From assembly GCA_021904315.1 (NCBI GenBank), contig CM038924.1, forward strand, positions 17,194,051-17,258,050: a stretch of DNA of 64,000 nucleotides, given 5' to 3'. Source of the stretch: Sphagnum magellanicum (Eukaryota; Streptophyta; Sphagnopsida; Sphagnales; Sphagnaceae). This document shows, piece after piece, positions 37,093-50,420 of the stretch. The translations under genes were made by a program, and so were the position numbers. A model generated the notes under the pieces. It worked only from the letters and a program-made list of their open reading frames with translations. It was not told the origin of the DNA and did not search any database. Each line of letters begins with the position of its first letter. Position 1 is the first letter of the stretch.

Positions 37093-37122
37093 ATTTATTT
37101 ATTTATTTATTTATTTATTTAT
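37093..37122. repeat. (ATTT)n microsatellite
   Basis: About seven uninterrupted ATTT units. Confidence 0.95.
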
Positions 37123-38177
37123 ATAGTCACCTTGTGACCTTGGTTTCATTTGCAATGTACTTTTTTGTATAATTTTATATGTTTTTTTTTTAAAAAATTA
37201 TGTAAGTAAGTATTAAAATGTTTTTCTTTAAGAGTAAATTTGGATGGGAAAAGCATTTTGTTGGGTTCATTTGTTTTTGCTCATGTAAATGAGCGTCACC
37301 TTTGTTTGTTGGTGTGTGATACATTTTGAAACATGTTAGTAATATTCATTTGACCCCTCTTTTAATTTTAAATTTTAAATTTTTTTTTCTCTCTCTCTCC
37401 TCTTTGTCTATCACAAGGGAGGTGATGGCCATATTAGGCATTATCATGTGCTTGCTTTTGGGGTCTAGAGAATGACAAAATATGGTCAAAAGTCCCTTAT
37501 GACAACTGAACCACCAAGTGATTCCTTACTTTTATGTTTCAAAGCATCTTTAATGGCAACATGAAAATTGCATGCACAATGAAGTGAGTGTCAACAATTG
37601 CCTGAAAATGGGTTGAACTTCTGAATTTTGCTCTCCTTATTTTTGTGGGTGTTATATGTAAATTTGCTTAGGATATCTTGGATGTTAAATGTTTCTCGAA
37701 AATAAAACAATTGGTTATGGTTGGTTGGCCATAATATTGGCTACACATTGACTACTATAGTCCCTAAATAGATTTGGCATTGTTATTTTACAAAATTCAT
37801 TTGTCAATTTTTTGCTTAAATGGAATCAACATTATTTTTATTTTTATTCTTTAAAATTGGAAAAAAAATTACCTAGAATCCCAAAAGTCAATCTAATTAA
37901 ATTTTGTCAAACTTGGGATTTGAACCTAGGTCTTTCCGCTATACGATCTAGACATATTGGGACTGTTGTATACTTGTTAAAAGATTTTGTTCCTTGTTAA
38001 TAATATTATTTATGTTGAAATTTCAAAAAATTTAAAATCTAGTGCCAAAACTTTCAATTCTAAATATATTAATTATTTGATAAACACTTGGCAAATCTAT
38101 CCAAGGACCTTTGATACTAATGTTTGATTAGCTATATTGAGTGCTCCACATGTGATATTTTAAATGCTCCCTCAAAG

Positions 38178-38199
38178 TATATATATATATATATATATT
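38178..38199. repeat. (AT)n microsatellite
   Basis: About eleven AT units. Confidence 0.95.
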
Positions 38200-41100
38200 T
38201 CCTTTCATATTGCACTATGTCAAAATCCACTTTAAAAATCAACGTTACATCATTTGGGATGTTATCAATGTTGTCCAGTTCCAAGAAACAAGAAAAAACC
38301 CAAACTGGTTGGTAGGGCGGTTCTTAGGATTCATAACTATGGTTCTCAAAAGAACAAAAGAATTGCTTTTGATATATAAACAAAAACTCCCAAAAAATGA
38401 AGAAATATAGTTGCCTATTCTTTATCAATTCTTTCGTGAAACCATTGATTTGTTGAAGGTTTTTGAAAAAACTAGGATTAAATGTTCTCTTGTTTAAATT
38501 TTTCAAATAATTAGAATAGGTGGTTCTCTCATTTTTGAATTTTTTTAAGAAAATAAAACTTGTAGTTCTATATGTATTTGAATAAATTGCACAACACTCT
38601 AGTTGATTACTTTCTATTTACTCTATCTAAGAGTATTTCTACTACAATACCCATAGGCATTTTTGTATTAAATTTGAGTGGCAAGGTGGCACAAAAGTTC
38701 ATGTTGCCTTAAAAAGTTGCAATTTCTAATGAAGTAATATTCAACCCTTTCAAACGAATTCATAGCTATGGATTTATCAATGTTTTTTTGTTGGCTTGGG
38801 TGTAGAGTAATAAATGATACATTTGTTTTGAAGTTGTATTTTTAGAGGTTTATGAATGGCCACAAGATGATATTTATCACTACACTGATATAAAAGTGAT
38901 AAATTTATTGCTTATATTTCAATTTAAACAATGAGAATACAATATCAATTTCCATATAAATCTAAAACATGGGATGGTTCAACTTGTTAAACCCATGGTT
39001 ATTTGCTTACAACATATATACTTCATGTTGGGTGAATCCTATTGAAAGAATTGTGTTAGCTCCCAAGAAGATTGTGGTCTTTTTGGCTTATGCACCCCCC
39101 ATGAGAATTGGGATAAAGCACAAGCTAATGATGCTTTTAGCTATTGGACATTTGCCAACTAGTGTGCACAATAAGATTTCATGTTTCAAATGATTTTTAT
39201 TTTTTTAAAATTCCAAAACCTCATTTTTTGGTTTATTTGAATCACTTTTGCTTTGTTTTCTTCTCACCACTAAGATGTTTGAGTTCATTTGTTTGTCTCT
39301 AGTCTCTACCTATGAATTCAATAGCAATTCAAAAGATTAACTACTTTGCATAATTTTTTTTCAAAAAACTTATTCGCAAAATTGGCCCAAAAAAAAAAAC
39401 AATATATAAAAAAATTTAATTAAAAAATCCCCCCAAAATAGAAAAAAAAGAAAAAAAATCACCACATAAAAATCATTGACAGTTCAATAGTTTTATCCAT
39501 GGCGTCAAAGTAAGCTTTAGTCTTGAAGGATGCTCTCATTTAACATTATGTTTTTCCATGTCATATAATTATGTAGTGGAATTTTTTTGCTGCATTGCCA
39601 AGAAAATCACCACATCTAGACCATTTTTCAACTTTTCAATGTCATGTTATTCCATGTTTTGACTTTAGATTGGGTTCATTTTAGCACAAGAAAGTTTTCA
39701 AAGCAATATCGTGTTAAATTCAAGGAATAAACTATGTACTAGTATTCTAAGAGTTTGTTTGTGATCATTTCATTGATCGAATATTCATTTTTTAATTTCT
39801 TTATAGAAAGAAATTTTCATTGAAAATTTTCATTGTGAAATTTTGCCAAACATCTAACATAAATCAATCAATAGATTTGAGTTTAAGGCCCATATACACC
39901 CCATATTTTGATTTTGGTGTATAGCCTTCTCATGGATAAACCCATAAATAAATAGTTGACAAGCATTTTTAACTTATTTTATTTTTACCCTATTGGTTAG
40001 TATAGATTTTCTTTAAATGCTTTTGGGTCTTTTTTAATGAAAATTTAGGGGGAAAAAAGGAATATGCAAAAATATTCCCATATTTGTATGCATTTCCATG
40101 TATGAAATGTATTATGATATGATGGATTCATTTGAATTTGGGTGATTAACTAATAAATATTTTTCTTTTTTCATTTATTTTAATTATTTCGAAACATCTT
40201 GTTACATAAACCCTTGAGCCCCATTGGCCACCATGAGAATGACTTGAATGCATTGCTGAAGGAGCCAAAACTTTTTTTTGTTATCTTTAATAGTTTGTGT
40301 AGATGTTTTCAATGTCGTATGCTTATGTTTGCAATACAGGTTGAACACTAGTTTTTGAAGTTGCTATTATGAAATGTTTGTAGACATATTACACAAATTC
40401 CAATTTTGTCTTCTATCTTGTAGTTATTTATTTATGTTCACAAATAAAATTGGATGATTGACCTACAATTTTACATGATAAAAGATAGAGTAAATAATTA
40501 ATTTAAACTTTCCTCAAAAAATATTTTCCCAAGCCTTTATTCTTTGTCTTTACCTTAATTGGGATTTTCAAAATGTATGTATTTTTACCCTATAGTTTAT
40601 TATTATTATTATTCATATTTAATTGATTCAAGTGTGGCACATGCGCCATTGAACACATATTGCAATAATGAATGAATGTTGAAAGGGCAAATGGTACATC
40701 TTTAACATGTTGAAATCAAAATTTCATTCAAATTTTAATATTTGATTACAAATTTGTTCAATATTCAATAACTTTTGCGCCTTAGGTCTAATATTATGAA
40801 ATCACGTCGCTACATCCTTGCTAATTAAAGGCTTTTCAATGGTACCAAGAGCATGAGGGGGGTGTTGTGATTTGGGAAATCTCAATGCGACAAAACAAAA
40901 CAAACAAACTACCGTCCATAATAGTATAATATTAAAATCAATATACTCACCAAATATTGGGTTTTATAACCATTTCACTTTATAATTGGCTTCCATGGCA
41001 TTCCACAAACATCCCAACATGCTCAACCACCCCATATATGGAATTGCCCAAAAAGCATGGAAGTTAATCCCATGCCCATTCCATGTTTTTAAAAAAAAAA

Positions 41101-41599
41101 ATCAGTATGGACTTTTTGACCAAGTTAATTCCTACAAACATCATTTCTATTGGAGTATCAGATGATATTTTGGAAGTGAATTGGAGGTTAAAATTATGAA
41201 TAAAAGTAATTTTGGAACTTGTGGGATACCAACAATACCTTGTTGGCCCCCTTGATAGTGGTCATATAGTGTCAAAACAAAACAAAATGGTTTTAAGTTG
41301 GCAATAATAGGTCTTGCGGAGAATTTGGAAAGAGATGGAACTAGGACCTCATATTAAGGCATCATGGGACCAAAATTATTTACTCCCATTTGTCCCATTC
41401 TTGTTTCAAAAAAATTGTCAAACTTTTATCCAAAACATGTGCAAACATTTGAAGGCATGAAACATTTATAAGAATTTCAATTTGGTTTTTGTCCATTGTG
41501 TTGCCACATGCCTTTAATGTGTGGATCCACACTTTTATTTGTTTATTTAAACAAATGGAGGAAATCCATTGTAAAGAAAAAAACAAGTACAACACAAGT

Positions 41600-44080
41600 C
41601 AAGGAAAGTGGCCCCCTCTCCCCCCCTACACCTTGCAAAACGCAACAAAGCACTAATAAACTAAGTTAATTAACTTAGATAATTTGTGGTTCCACCTAAT
41701 TTTACAACTACCTTTGGCACATATAGTGAAATGTGAACACTACTTTCTATCAAAGTTGTCCATGTGGGCCTTTTCAATAGTAGGCATCTTGACAACTTGT
41801 TGAAAAGTTTTTCCCAATCCAATCTATTGTGGGCCACAATGCCCTCCTTGATCAATTGCCCACTTGGAATCAAACAAAATTTGGTCATTGAATATATTCT
41901 CAATGTAGACAATCCACATGTTCTAAAAGACTACCCCTTTTAGGAATGATTAGATAGCCCTTTTAGGAATGACTAGATAGAAGCAAACGCCATGTAGTCT
42001 CAAGGAAGTTTTTTGTTGAAGAGAAATGTAAAATGTATGGTTTTTGCATGGTTCCTTGGACTTGTACTAGTGGATGCTTGAGCCAATAAATAATGGAAGC
42101 TACCAAAGCCCATGCCAATTTTGCTTTATGGCATTCATGAAATTTTTGTGATAAGGTTTGTGGGATTATCAAATCACATAAGGGACAATTAACTTCTACC
42201 TTGTTAGAAACACATGCTTTCCACATATTCATGGTTACGACTTTATGGTATAAGGCCTAAATGAACACAACATCTTTTTTAGCCTGGTTCTTTTTCCAAA
42301 CTTCATTCCACTTAATTTTGTAAGTCGAAGGCAACTTCTATGGGATTCTTTGTAGCAAGGATGATTTGATGTTAAACCACTTTCATCCTTTCTTAGCAAT
42401 GTAGTCCATCAATAGCAATTCATCCACCCATTATCATTATTTTGGATCAAAGTAAAGTTCACTCTGGCACCCATGATAGAGGTGGAAAGGCTCACTATTG
42501 GGACCAATTTTTAGTGAGGAGACATGCATTATCTACCATCGCCCAATGACCTAGAACTAAAGCCCCACATTAGTCCTTTTTTTTACTACCAAGGTGTTAG
42601 AGCTATTGTTAAAAATGTAGTTAAGGATCTCCACAAGGATAGTGAAGTTTTCATCCTCATTAGCACATTTAGGCAAGAAAATTTCCATTGTGCATAACAT
42701 TAATTTTGAAAGCAAGTTATAGGTAGTTTATAGAGCTTGAACAATAATTTGATAATTTGTCTACTTCATTGGGGAATAGAGATCAATTTTTTAGATTTCA
42801 AGTAGTTTTTGATAATTCTTTTCCAAATACAACACTTCTTTTCTTCCAACTAATAAACATCTTTTATTTCAAACCAATTTTTCCATTGCTAGGTTTGTGC
42901 ATTCCAAACATCACTCACAATTTGAAAACCAATTCAATGCAACTGTTCAACCTTTAATATTGAAATCCCAATCTCATGACCCTTGAAACTTATTGATCAA
43001 TAGAATCTCATTTTTTTAATGGTGTCAACAAGCATGGCCAATGGCACTATGCCAAAACATGACTTTCATAATTACATTCATATGACTACATAGCCAAACA
43101 GAACTTGTCATTTCAATTTCAAATAGATCAACAAATTCAATTTGACTACAATAGTATTTTTATAATCATGAAAGTCACATTTTGGTCTAGTGTGGGTTAG
43201 GCAACAATGTCTTATGCATAAACTCTTCCATGTTGTGAAAAATCAAATTTAAATCCTTGACTCCAATGCAAGACAATGTTATATAACAAACATCCAATGA
43301 ATGTTAGGGGTCCATTGTTTATGTTTGGATGGGTATGTTTTGCTAATATGATATCTCAAAAGAAGCTTGAGATTTGATTTTCTTGGTTTGTATGCTTTAA
43401 GGATCCATTTGCACATTAAGGCATTCAAAGCATCTTCAGAAAGGCTTAAACTTCTAATCTTTTGTCTAACACAACAATCCACCCCACTAATTTTGGTTCA
43501 TGTGATGTGTTCATGTCCATTGAAGTAATTTCAAAAAATTGCCTTCCATTTAGGAATTGCCTTAACTTAACCTACCTGATTTTAAATAAGCAAAGTGTGG
43601 GGGCTAGCATTGAATTCATGATGACTATGTACCAACAATTGGAAGATGAACTTTTAAAAATACTTTAGTTTCCTCTTGAGGAAAAAACTTATAAGTTTAG
43701 CCCAAAGGTAATATTTCATCATTTCAAAAGTTTTTTTTTCTTGCCTGTTTCCATTTAAACTTCTATAATCATTGTGGTCTAAAGCACAAGATCTCATGCC
43801 AATATGCCATGCTCTTCTACCAATTAAGCTATTAAATTTGCAAAAAATCCTTGAGAAGGACCATCATTCATTTACATTACCTTTTCTCACTTTGGTCAAC
43901 AAAGTGTCATTTACATATTGGGAAATGATTTGGTTCTTTTCACCACCCAACATCCTAATTCTTCAAATTTTGTTGTTAAATGCAACTTGCTTAATCATGA
44001 AGTTTATAAAAATAGGAAAGGGGCTTGTGCAAATGATTTGTTTGTGAAAAGCTTCTAAATGTGGCACATCATTTTGGTCC
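41600..44080 (-). pseudogene. LINE-type non-LTR retrotransposon relic (reverse transcriptase and zinc-knuckle end)
   Basis: On the minus strand the order is that of a plant LINE ORF2 C-terminal half. Near 43930 a frame reads KNQIISQYVNDTLLT, matching the RT active-site box Y-A-D-D-T with Ala-Asp changed to Val-Asn. At 43279-43482 is ALMCKWILKAYKPRKSNLK, the segment after the thumb region. At 41963-42232 lies the zf-RVT-like CPLCD...QKFHECHKAKLAWAL. Downstream, 41670-41912 resembles the tail that follows it in such proteins. Stops, frameshifts and altered catalytic residues show it is dead. Neither a 5' end nor an obvious poly-A tail with target-site duplication was found. Confidence 0.75.
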
Positions 44081-47000
44081 CCATCTTGGGGTTCCCACAC
44101 ACCCTTTTTTTAATGCACAAATTTGGGGAACATGCACCAAGTTATTCTTCCTTCTACCTTGTTCCATTGCTGATTTTCAAGGTTCATCCTCAATTCTTGT
44201 GAAAATTTTAGGTGTGTTTAGCAATGAGATTAAATCAATAATTTTTTGTGGTGAAAATTTTCCATTTTCAAAAAAAAGAAAAGGCACAACAACATGGTCA
44301 AAGGTTTAGGAAGAAAGTTGCAAAATCAATAAACAAATTGGTAGATTTCTAAATTCCTTCCTAGAAAATTACCAAATATTAAATAGTAGATTTTAATGTG
44401 TTGGCAAAATATAACATTATTCCTAATTTTTCTACATTTCTATTTGTCATATAGCCAAATTTAGCTAAATCCTCTTATGATTGATCACCACTTTGGGTGC
44501 AACATCAATTTTTTTATTTAAAAAAAATTATTTCAACTACATATCTATTATTATTTTTAATATTAATTTATTTTATAAATGGTGGCCATATTTTTAACAT
44601 GTGTCAAAAATCAATATAAGATGTTTATTTCAAATTGTTTCAAAATTTTGACCTACATTTTCTTTCTTATATTTGTTCAAATAAAAGTGAAAATTCATTC
44701 TTGAAGGGTTTTCAAAGGCTTACATATAGGTTATAAGGAGTCGTATAAAATTCGAAGTTTTTTGAAAGAACATACTTTTGAATTTTTATTTATTTAATGA
44801 ATATTGAATATTATCTTTTTTCCCCTTTTAAAATTGGGTTTGGAAGGAAAAATTAATTGAGCTGTCAATGTGTTCACACTTGGGCCAATGGCACAAGCTA
44901 CATTAATTGTAATTAATGTAAACATAAAAATGTTATTATATATAGCTTGTAAGATTATCCATAAAAACAATGGAATATATAGATTAATCATTAACTATAA
45001 AATTTTATCCAAGATTGTAATAATAATTTGAATAATACAAAGAATGAACCCCAATGAATTATTTCAACAAAACGTGGGCATGATAATTATGTAATGACAT
45101 AATTTGAACCAAGGTGAAAATACTCTAAGGTGAGCTAAACACATTTCACTTTTAAAACCTCATAGTTAATTGGGTTAATGAAGTAAACCCACATTTCTTA
45201 GTAGTGAATGGATTGAAGAGCTGAAGTTCAAATTTTCTTTTGTTGAAGGAAATAAATATAACAAATTGAATCATAGATCATATGAATTTTTTTTATTATA
45301 TTTATTAACTTTTATGAATGTGTCGTGCACATGTTTACATTAACATCTAACATAATGCCTTGAAAGATAATTAATGATGGGCTCTTAATATGCAAATTGG
45401 AAAGAAAAATTGCACCTTTGAATGTTTAAACCATATAACACTATTTTATTTTATTTTACATGCAATAGGAGACCCAACTAATAAGTTGCCAATAATTTTG
45501 GTTATAAATTAAGTCAAAGGCTTTGTGCACATCTATAAATAATGCGAACAAGGCCATGTAAATACTTGGTTGTGTACATCTTACATATAGAGTGTAAATT
45601 GATTTTTTTTTGTAAATATTTATTTAAATATCACATGCAAATGCAAAAATCACACAATTCATCTCATGTTAGGTTTTTTTGAAGTCTTTGGCATAATGTA
45701 TGAACCACGCATTAAAAAAAACCATTTGGCACCAAAAGTTTCATATAGTACTTACCTTGTTTATATCATAAGACAGTTAGCAAAATTTCCCTTGGGTGAA
45801 TGCAAGCTAAAGTCATTTACTTTTGGAATCACAATGGTAATTTTTGCAAGGTACATTATATTTAATTACTAGTGATGAAAAATATAATGTTGAATTTTTC
45901 AATCAAAAAATTGATTGTATAAACTAACAACTTGGTTATGAACAAATTTGTAAAATTATTATTTTAAAATAATGCATTCATTGTGAGTAGTGCACTTTTG
46001 AAGTTCAAGAATATGAACCAATCAACTAACTAATTAAGTTGTCAAGGAATTTCTTAAATCATATAAAGTTCCACTTGAATTTTTTCATAATGACTATGTA
46101 TGTGTTGAGGAATGAAATAATAAAGTTATGTGTTAAACATTTTTTTCAAAAAACTTTAACCAAATGGTAGTTATGGACTTTTGAAGGGTTGAAATTGGAC
46201 CTTATTCCCAATTTAATCTTTTTGAAATATATATATTGTATAATTTTTCAAATTTCTTTGCCTAATGAACATGTTTTTAAATTTTCTAATTGGGCTTCAT
46301 TCATATGAACTTTCTGGTTTTCCTTTTCAGATTTTCAACTTGCATTCACCATAACAAATGACATCAACATCTTTTGATATAGGTTTAAAAAGTTTCTTAA
46401 GTGGGTGAACATTTAATAATCAAATACTATAATAATGAAATCTTAAGAAGTAACAACCATTTTCACTTTAACCAAATAAAAAACCAACTACATGACATTA
46501 ATTAAAATATGTCCCATCATTGTTTTCTATCAAATCCTCTAACTTCGTCATGCAATCCTTGTTAGACAAATCACTTTGCCTCCACCTTCACATGCATGCA
46601 TTTCTCCCTTTGTAGTATCATCTAGCACTTACTTATGTGTTTGTAACCTTTTGCAATCATTGTCATCCTTAATAGTTTTGCATTCCAAAGAACTTTCAAA
46701 AAATGGTGTGCCACTCAATGTGTTCATGGTTCCACCTTAACAACATTAATTGTCCAAATTTGTTTTTCAATGCACAAGTGGGAAAAGAATACTTGAATTT
46801 AACTTGCATATGAAAAACAAATTTTTGCTTTGGGGCAAAATACAATCCATTCCCACTAGAAGCAAATTTATATTTGTGTATTTTGATTGTGGCATTTAGC
46901 CCAACTTTTATGCCATCGATTTACTTACATCTCAATATAATACATTGAAGCTAGTGTTGATCAGGTATCAAATGAAAACCCAAAACAAAATAGGTTTTAG

Positions 47001-48737
47001 CTTGGGTTTTTCCAAAAAAATCATTGAATAACAATTGAATTGATACCGAAAATGATATCCACCAAGAATGATATATATGTTGAAAAAACCAATTCAATAA
47101 AAATTAAATTCCCTTGAGTTTGTTTTTAAACTTGAACTTTAGGTAGGTTATAATACATCCCTTGGGGTTTGGTTATTATTTTGTTAATAAATAAATTAAT
47201 GTTAATTAAGGTTAATTTTAAGGTTTAAGGTGGCCATTATGCAACGTGGTGGTGAGGAGAGAAACAAGAACCTTTTATTTGTATTAAAAACATTTGATTC
47301 CTTTCAAATCCATTGTGTTTTTCTATTTATTTATCGTGTCTGTTTGCATTGTGTTCTTTTCTCATTCTTTTTTTAATTAGCATTTTTGCTACTCCTTGTT
47401 GCCCTTGTTGCTCATCATCGCTTTGATGCTTGTTACCTTTGCTGCTCATCGCATCATCTTTTATAATCATTGTTACTTTTACTCTTCATTGTTGCCTTTG
47501 TTCGTCATCCTTGTCCTATTACTTGTTGTCCCCCTTGCTATTCATTGTCACCTTATTGTTCATTGTCTTATCATTATACTAGGTACCAACATTGCTTATG
47601 TTTATCACATCATTGCCTTGTTATTCATCTTACTTCCCCCTTTTTTTGTGGTGATGTTATTTCCCTCCACCTTCAAAGTGTAAGTTGATTGTAGTTGGAG
47701 CATTATGAAAGCTACACCAATTGCAACCTTTGCAATTAAAAAAGGTGAGATTTTTTTTCCTTTTGGTTCATTGGGTTTTGTTTTTGTATTTCTTGTATCA
47801 TTATTTTGTTGTTTGTATGTTTTGTTTAGGTTTTGGGTAAATTGAGGTTGTTGAGTTTTTGTTGTGATTTTTTAGGGTCATCTATTGCAAATGAGACTTT
47901 GAATTTAAGTGAAAGGGTATCATTTTGGCTTGCATTCTTTAAACCATCTTTGTCAACTAGGATTGACCTTCATTTGCACTTGCATATATTCTTCAACATA
48001 TATTTTTTACATTATGCATCAGCTTGAGAAATATGTAATAAAATAACCTTGATAAATTTATCTTTGTGAATAAGAATTGACCCAATGATACAAGAGTTGG
48101 TTGCAAGGTTCCTTCTAGTATGATTGAATTGATAGAATTTTGAGTACATTTGGAGGATGAACTAAATGATTTTGAAGGCTCATTTGAGCAAGATGAATTG
48201 AAAGAAGATTAATCTTGTTTTTTTATTTGAATACATTATTTATTAAATGTGATTTTATGTTTTTGAATTAGATATTAAATCTTTGTAATGAAGATTGTTA
48301 GTTTTTTCTTAGCCCTTGAAATATTTGAAAAAAAAAAAATTGTCTTTATATCAAGCTTAAAATGTTAAATTGATGTTTCAAAACTAGTTAAATATAACCA
48401 ATTAATCTAAATGAAATAAAACTAATTGTGAAAGAATTGATTTTGAATGAGGGGGGAAAAAAATTGGTATTAAAACTAAGGTTTTTTTCAATGGAATTGT
48501 CTAGGTTAATTGGTTGGAAAAAATCCAAAACCAAATTAGCCAATTATTTTTTAAAATTAATAAATGGCCAACATTGATTGAAAGCTACCACAATCCAATT
48601 TAAGGGTGTATTCCAACACACTTGTTGAATGTGCATGCCACTTCATCATCAATTATTACCATTAGACTTGGGAATACACTAAACATGAACAATGAATTCA
48701 ATGTGGCACTAATCTTGACCAATTGTAAAAGAATGCC
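44081..48737. other. AT-rich intergenic DNA
   Basis: About 4.7 kb with no supported gene. A third, weaker copy of the palindrome (TAGCCAAATTTAGCTA) lies at 44452-44467. Pyrimidine-rich sequence at about 47390-47690 gives hydrophobic open frames that are compositional. The left edge may include more of the LINE relic. Confidence 0.5.
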
Positions 48738-49884
48738 TTATAAGAAATATTTTCGAAATTCTTTGACTGTACCCGAACTATGATTAATATTTTAAATATC
48801 TTTTTCACAATATTTTCAAAGGAAAAAATATTTACTATTTAGAATTTCCCCTTTCAACCGAAGGGTTCAAGGTTTGATCCTTTTTCCAAAAATATTTGGT
48901 CTTTCCATGAACGAAATGGATGAAAATGGGCTTGGGAAAATTTTTCAAGTAGATGTCCTAGGGAGAAATGGATTTTTTGACAAAATGGTAGCCCTCACCA
49001 TGTTGAGAAGGGGAACAAAGTCCCAAGGAGAAAGGGATTAAGTTGTCCTACAGAACAACTTCCTTCAGGGAGGAAGGGGTAAAGTCCCCTTAAGAGCAAT
49101 TCCCCCCAGGAGAAAGTGACTAAGTTGCTTTGAGGAGCAACTTCCCTCGAAGAGAAAGGGACTAAGTTCCCCTAGGGAGCAATTTCCCTCGAGAGAAAAC
49201 TTCCCCTAATGAACAAGTTTACAAATGTTTGACAAGAAAATACAAGGGGTAAATGTTGTTTAAATCCAACATTTTTTATATTATTGGAATTTTTTTGAAA
49301 CTTAAATATCTAAATTGATCTTGCTTTCTAAATTTGAAGTTTTGAGCAAAAAATTTATGGCACAAAAAAAACTAAAGATCAAATTTTCCAATGCCCTTTT
49401 TCCTCGAATAGTTGAATCCTTTCCCCCATTTTTTTCCCCCCAAGGAGAAAGGCACTTGGAAATTTGACACCCAACTTTCTTTTTGTCATACTATTTTCGA
49501 TATCTATGTTTCAAGAGCTTTCCAATGGTATAAAGAATGTTTGATTTAGACTACATTTTTTCCGTGAACTTTCTTGTCAAACATTTGAGATTTTGTTCCC
49601 CAAAGGACTTTAGTCCTTTTCTCTTGAATGGAACATGATTGAGGTTATCATTTTGTTTTCACTTCGTGAAAAGTCCTTTTCTCCTTAAGACATTTAGCTT
49701 GAAGAAGTTGCCCAAAAGGTTTTTTTTTTCCATCCATTTTGTTCATGGAAGGACCAAATTTTAAACCTAAACCTTTTCATTCGAAAGAGAGATTTTAACT
49801 AATAGATCATTTTTTTTTCTTGAAAACAAAAAATGTTAATCATAGTTCGGGTACAATCAAAATATTTCAAAATATTTTTCTTAC
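48738..49884. mobile_element. Large palindromic foldback element
   Basis: The two ends are inverted copies: CTTATAAGAAATATTTT and TGTACCCGAACTATGATTAA at 48738-48790 match, in reverse complement, the sequence at about 49835-49884. The pairing continues inward through TCCATGAACGAAATGGATG, ATGTTTGACAAGAAA and AATGTTGTTTAAATCCAACA to about 49330 on the left and 49480 on the right. Only ~150 bp remains as an unpaired centre. The left arm (~590 bp) is longer than the right (~405 bp), mainly through a 41-bp tandem array. No coding capacity is visible. Confidence 0.8.
49025..49200. repeat. 41-bp minisatellite inside the foldback left arm
   Basis: About four units of ~41 bp start at 49026, 49067, 49108 and 49150. 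Consensus words are AGGAGAAAGGGACTAAGTT, then CC..GGAGCAACTTCCCTC. The right arm of the foldback has fewer copies, so the array expanded after the palindrome formed or contracted on the other side. Confidence 0.85.
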
Positions 49885-50031
49885 TAAACATTGTGTTGCA
49901 ACTATGTTGAGATTGATGTTGCGTTGAATTTGTTTCTCCTATTTAGGGTAGATTGGACCATCATCAAACTCCTATTTATGACTAAACACTTATTTATATT
50001 TTTATCATATGTGCTTCATTTTGATCAATTT
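49885..50031. other. Short spacer
   Basis: AT-rich sequence between the foldback element and the 193-bp duplication; nothing recognisable. Confidence 0.5.
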
Positions 50032-50420
50032 AAAATGTTATGGGAGTGCTACCTCAAGCTCTAGAAATCATCTTTGAAGTGCAAAGGAAAAGGAGCAATG
50101 AAAAAATAACAAAACGAAAAACAAACTTTCCAACTTACAAAAGGAGTACCTTTTTCTTGTTTTTGGACCCCTCCTACTTTCAAACCTCATAACTTTTTTA
50201 TTTCTTATTCATTTTACATGATTTAAAATGCCATAGGAGCACCGCCTAAAGTTTTACAAATCAACTTTGAACTCTAATAACAGCAGAACACCATACAAAG
50301 AAGTTTTTGTGTGTTCAGGAACCAGCCTTTGTAGTGTTGGGTGGTTTGTTTTTTTGAGTTCTTGGACCCCTTTACTTGGAGGGGCCGTAACTTTCTCATT
50401 TCTAATCTGTTTGGGACGAC
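50032..50420. repeat. 193-bp diverged tandem duplication
   Basis: AAAATGTTATGGGAGTGCTACC at 50032 recurs as AAAATGCCATAGGAGCACCGCC at 50225. Further matches are AAATCA(T/A)CTTTGAA, TTGGACCCCT.CTACTT-like and CATAACTTT/CGTAACTTTCTCATTTC. The second copy is less AT-rich and includes an open frame (50267-50551) with no recognised motif. Confidence 0.6.

Larger units (their letters stand above)
35948..41599. other. AT-rich intergenic DNA
   Basis: About 5.6 kb without a supported gene. It contains an (ATTT)n run at 37093-37122, an (AT)n run at 38178-38199, and GGGGG-rich words around 36755 and 36900-36930. A 74-codon frame at 38969-39193 and others show no recognised motif. Confidence 0.55.

Noticed and set aside
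37905-37965. tRNA-like sequence (GGTTCAAATCCCA on the minus strand resembles a B box)
   Set aside because: No cloverleaf could be formed: there is no proper A box or acceptor stem upstream. At best it is a SINE or tRNA-derived fragment.
47396-47690. Hydrophobic 95-codon frame resembling membrane helices
   Set aside because: It is encoded by a TTGTT/CATTG pyrimidine-rich run; overlapping frames are equally hydrophobic, so it is compositional.
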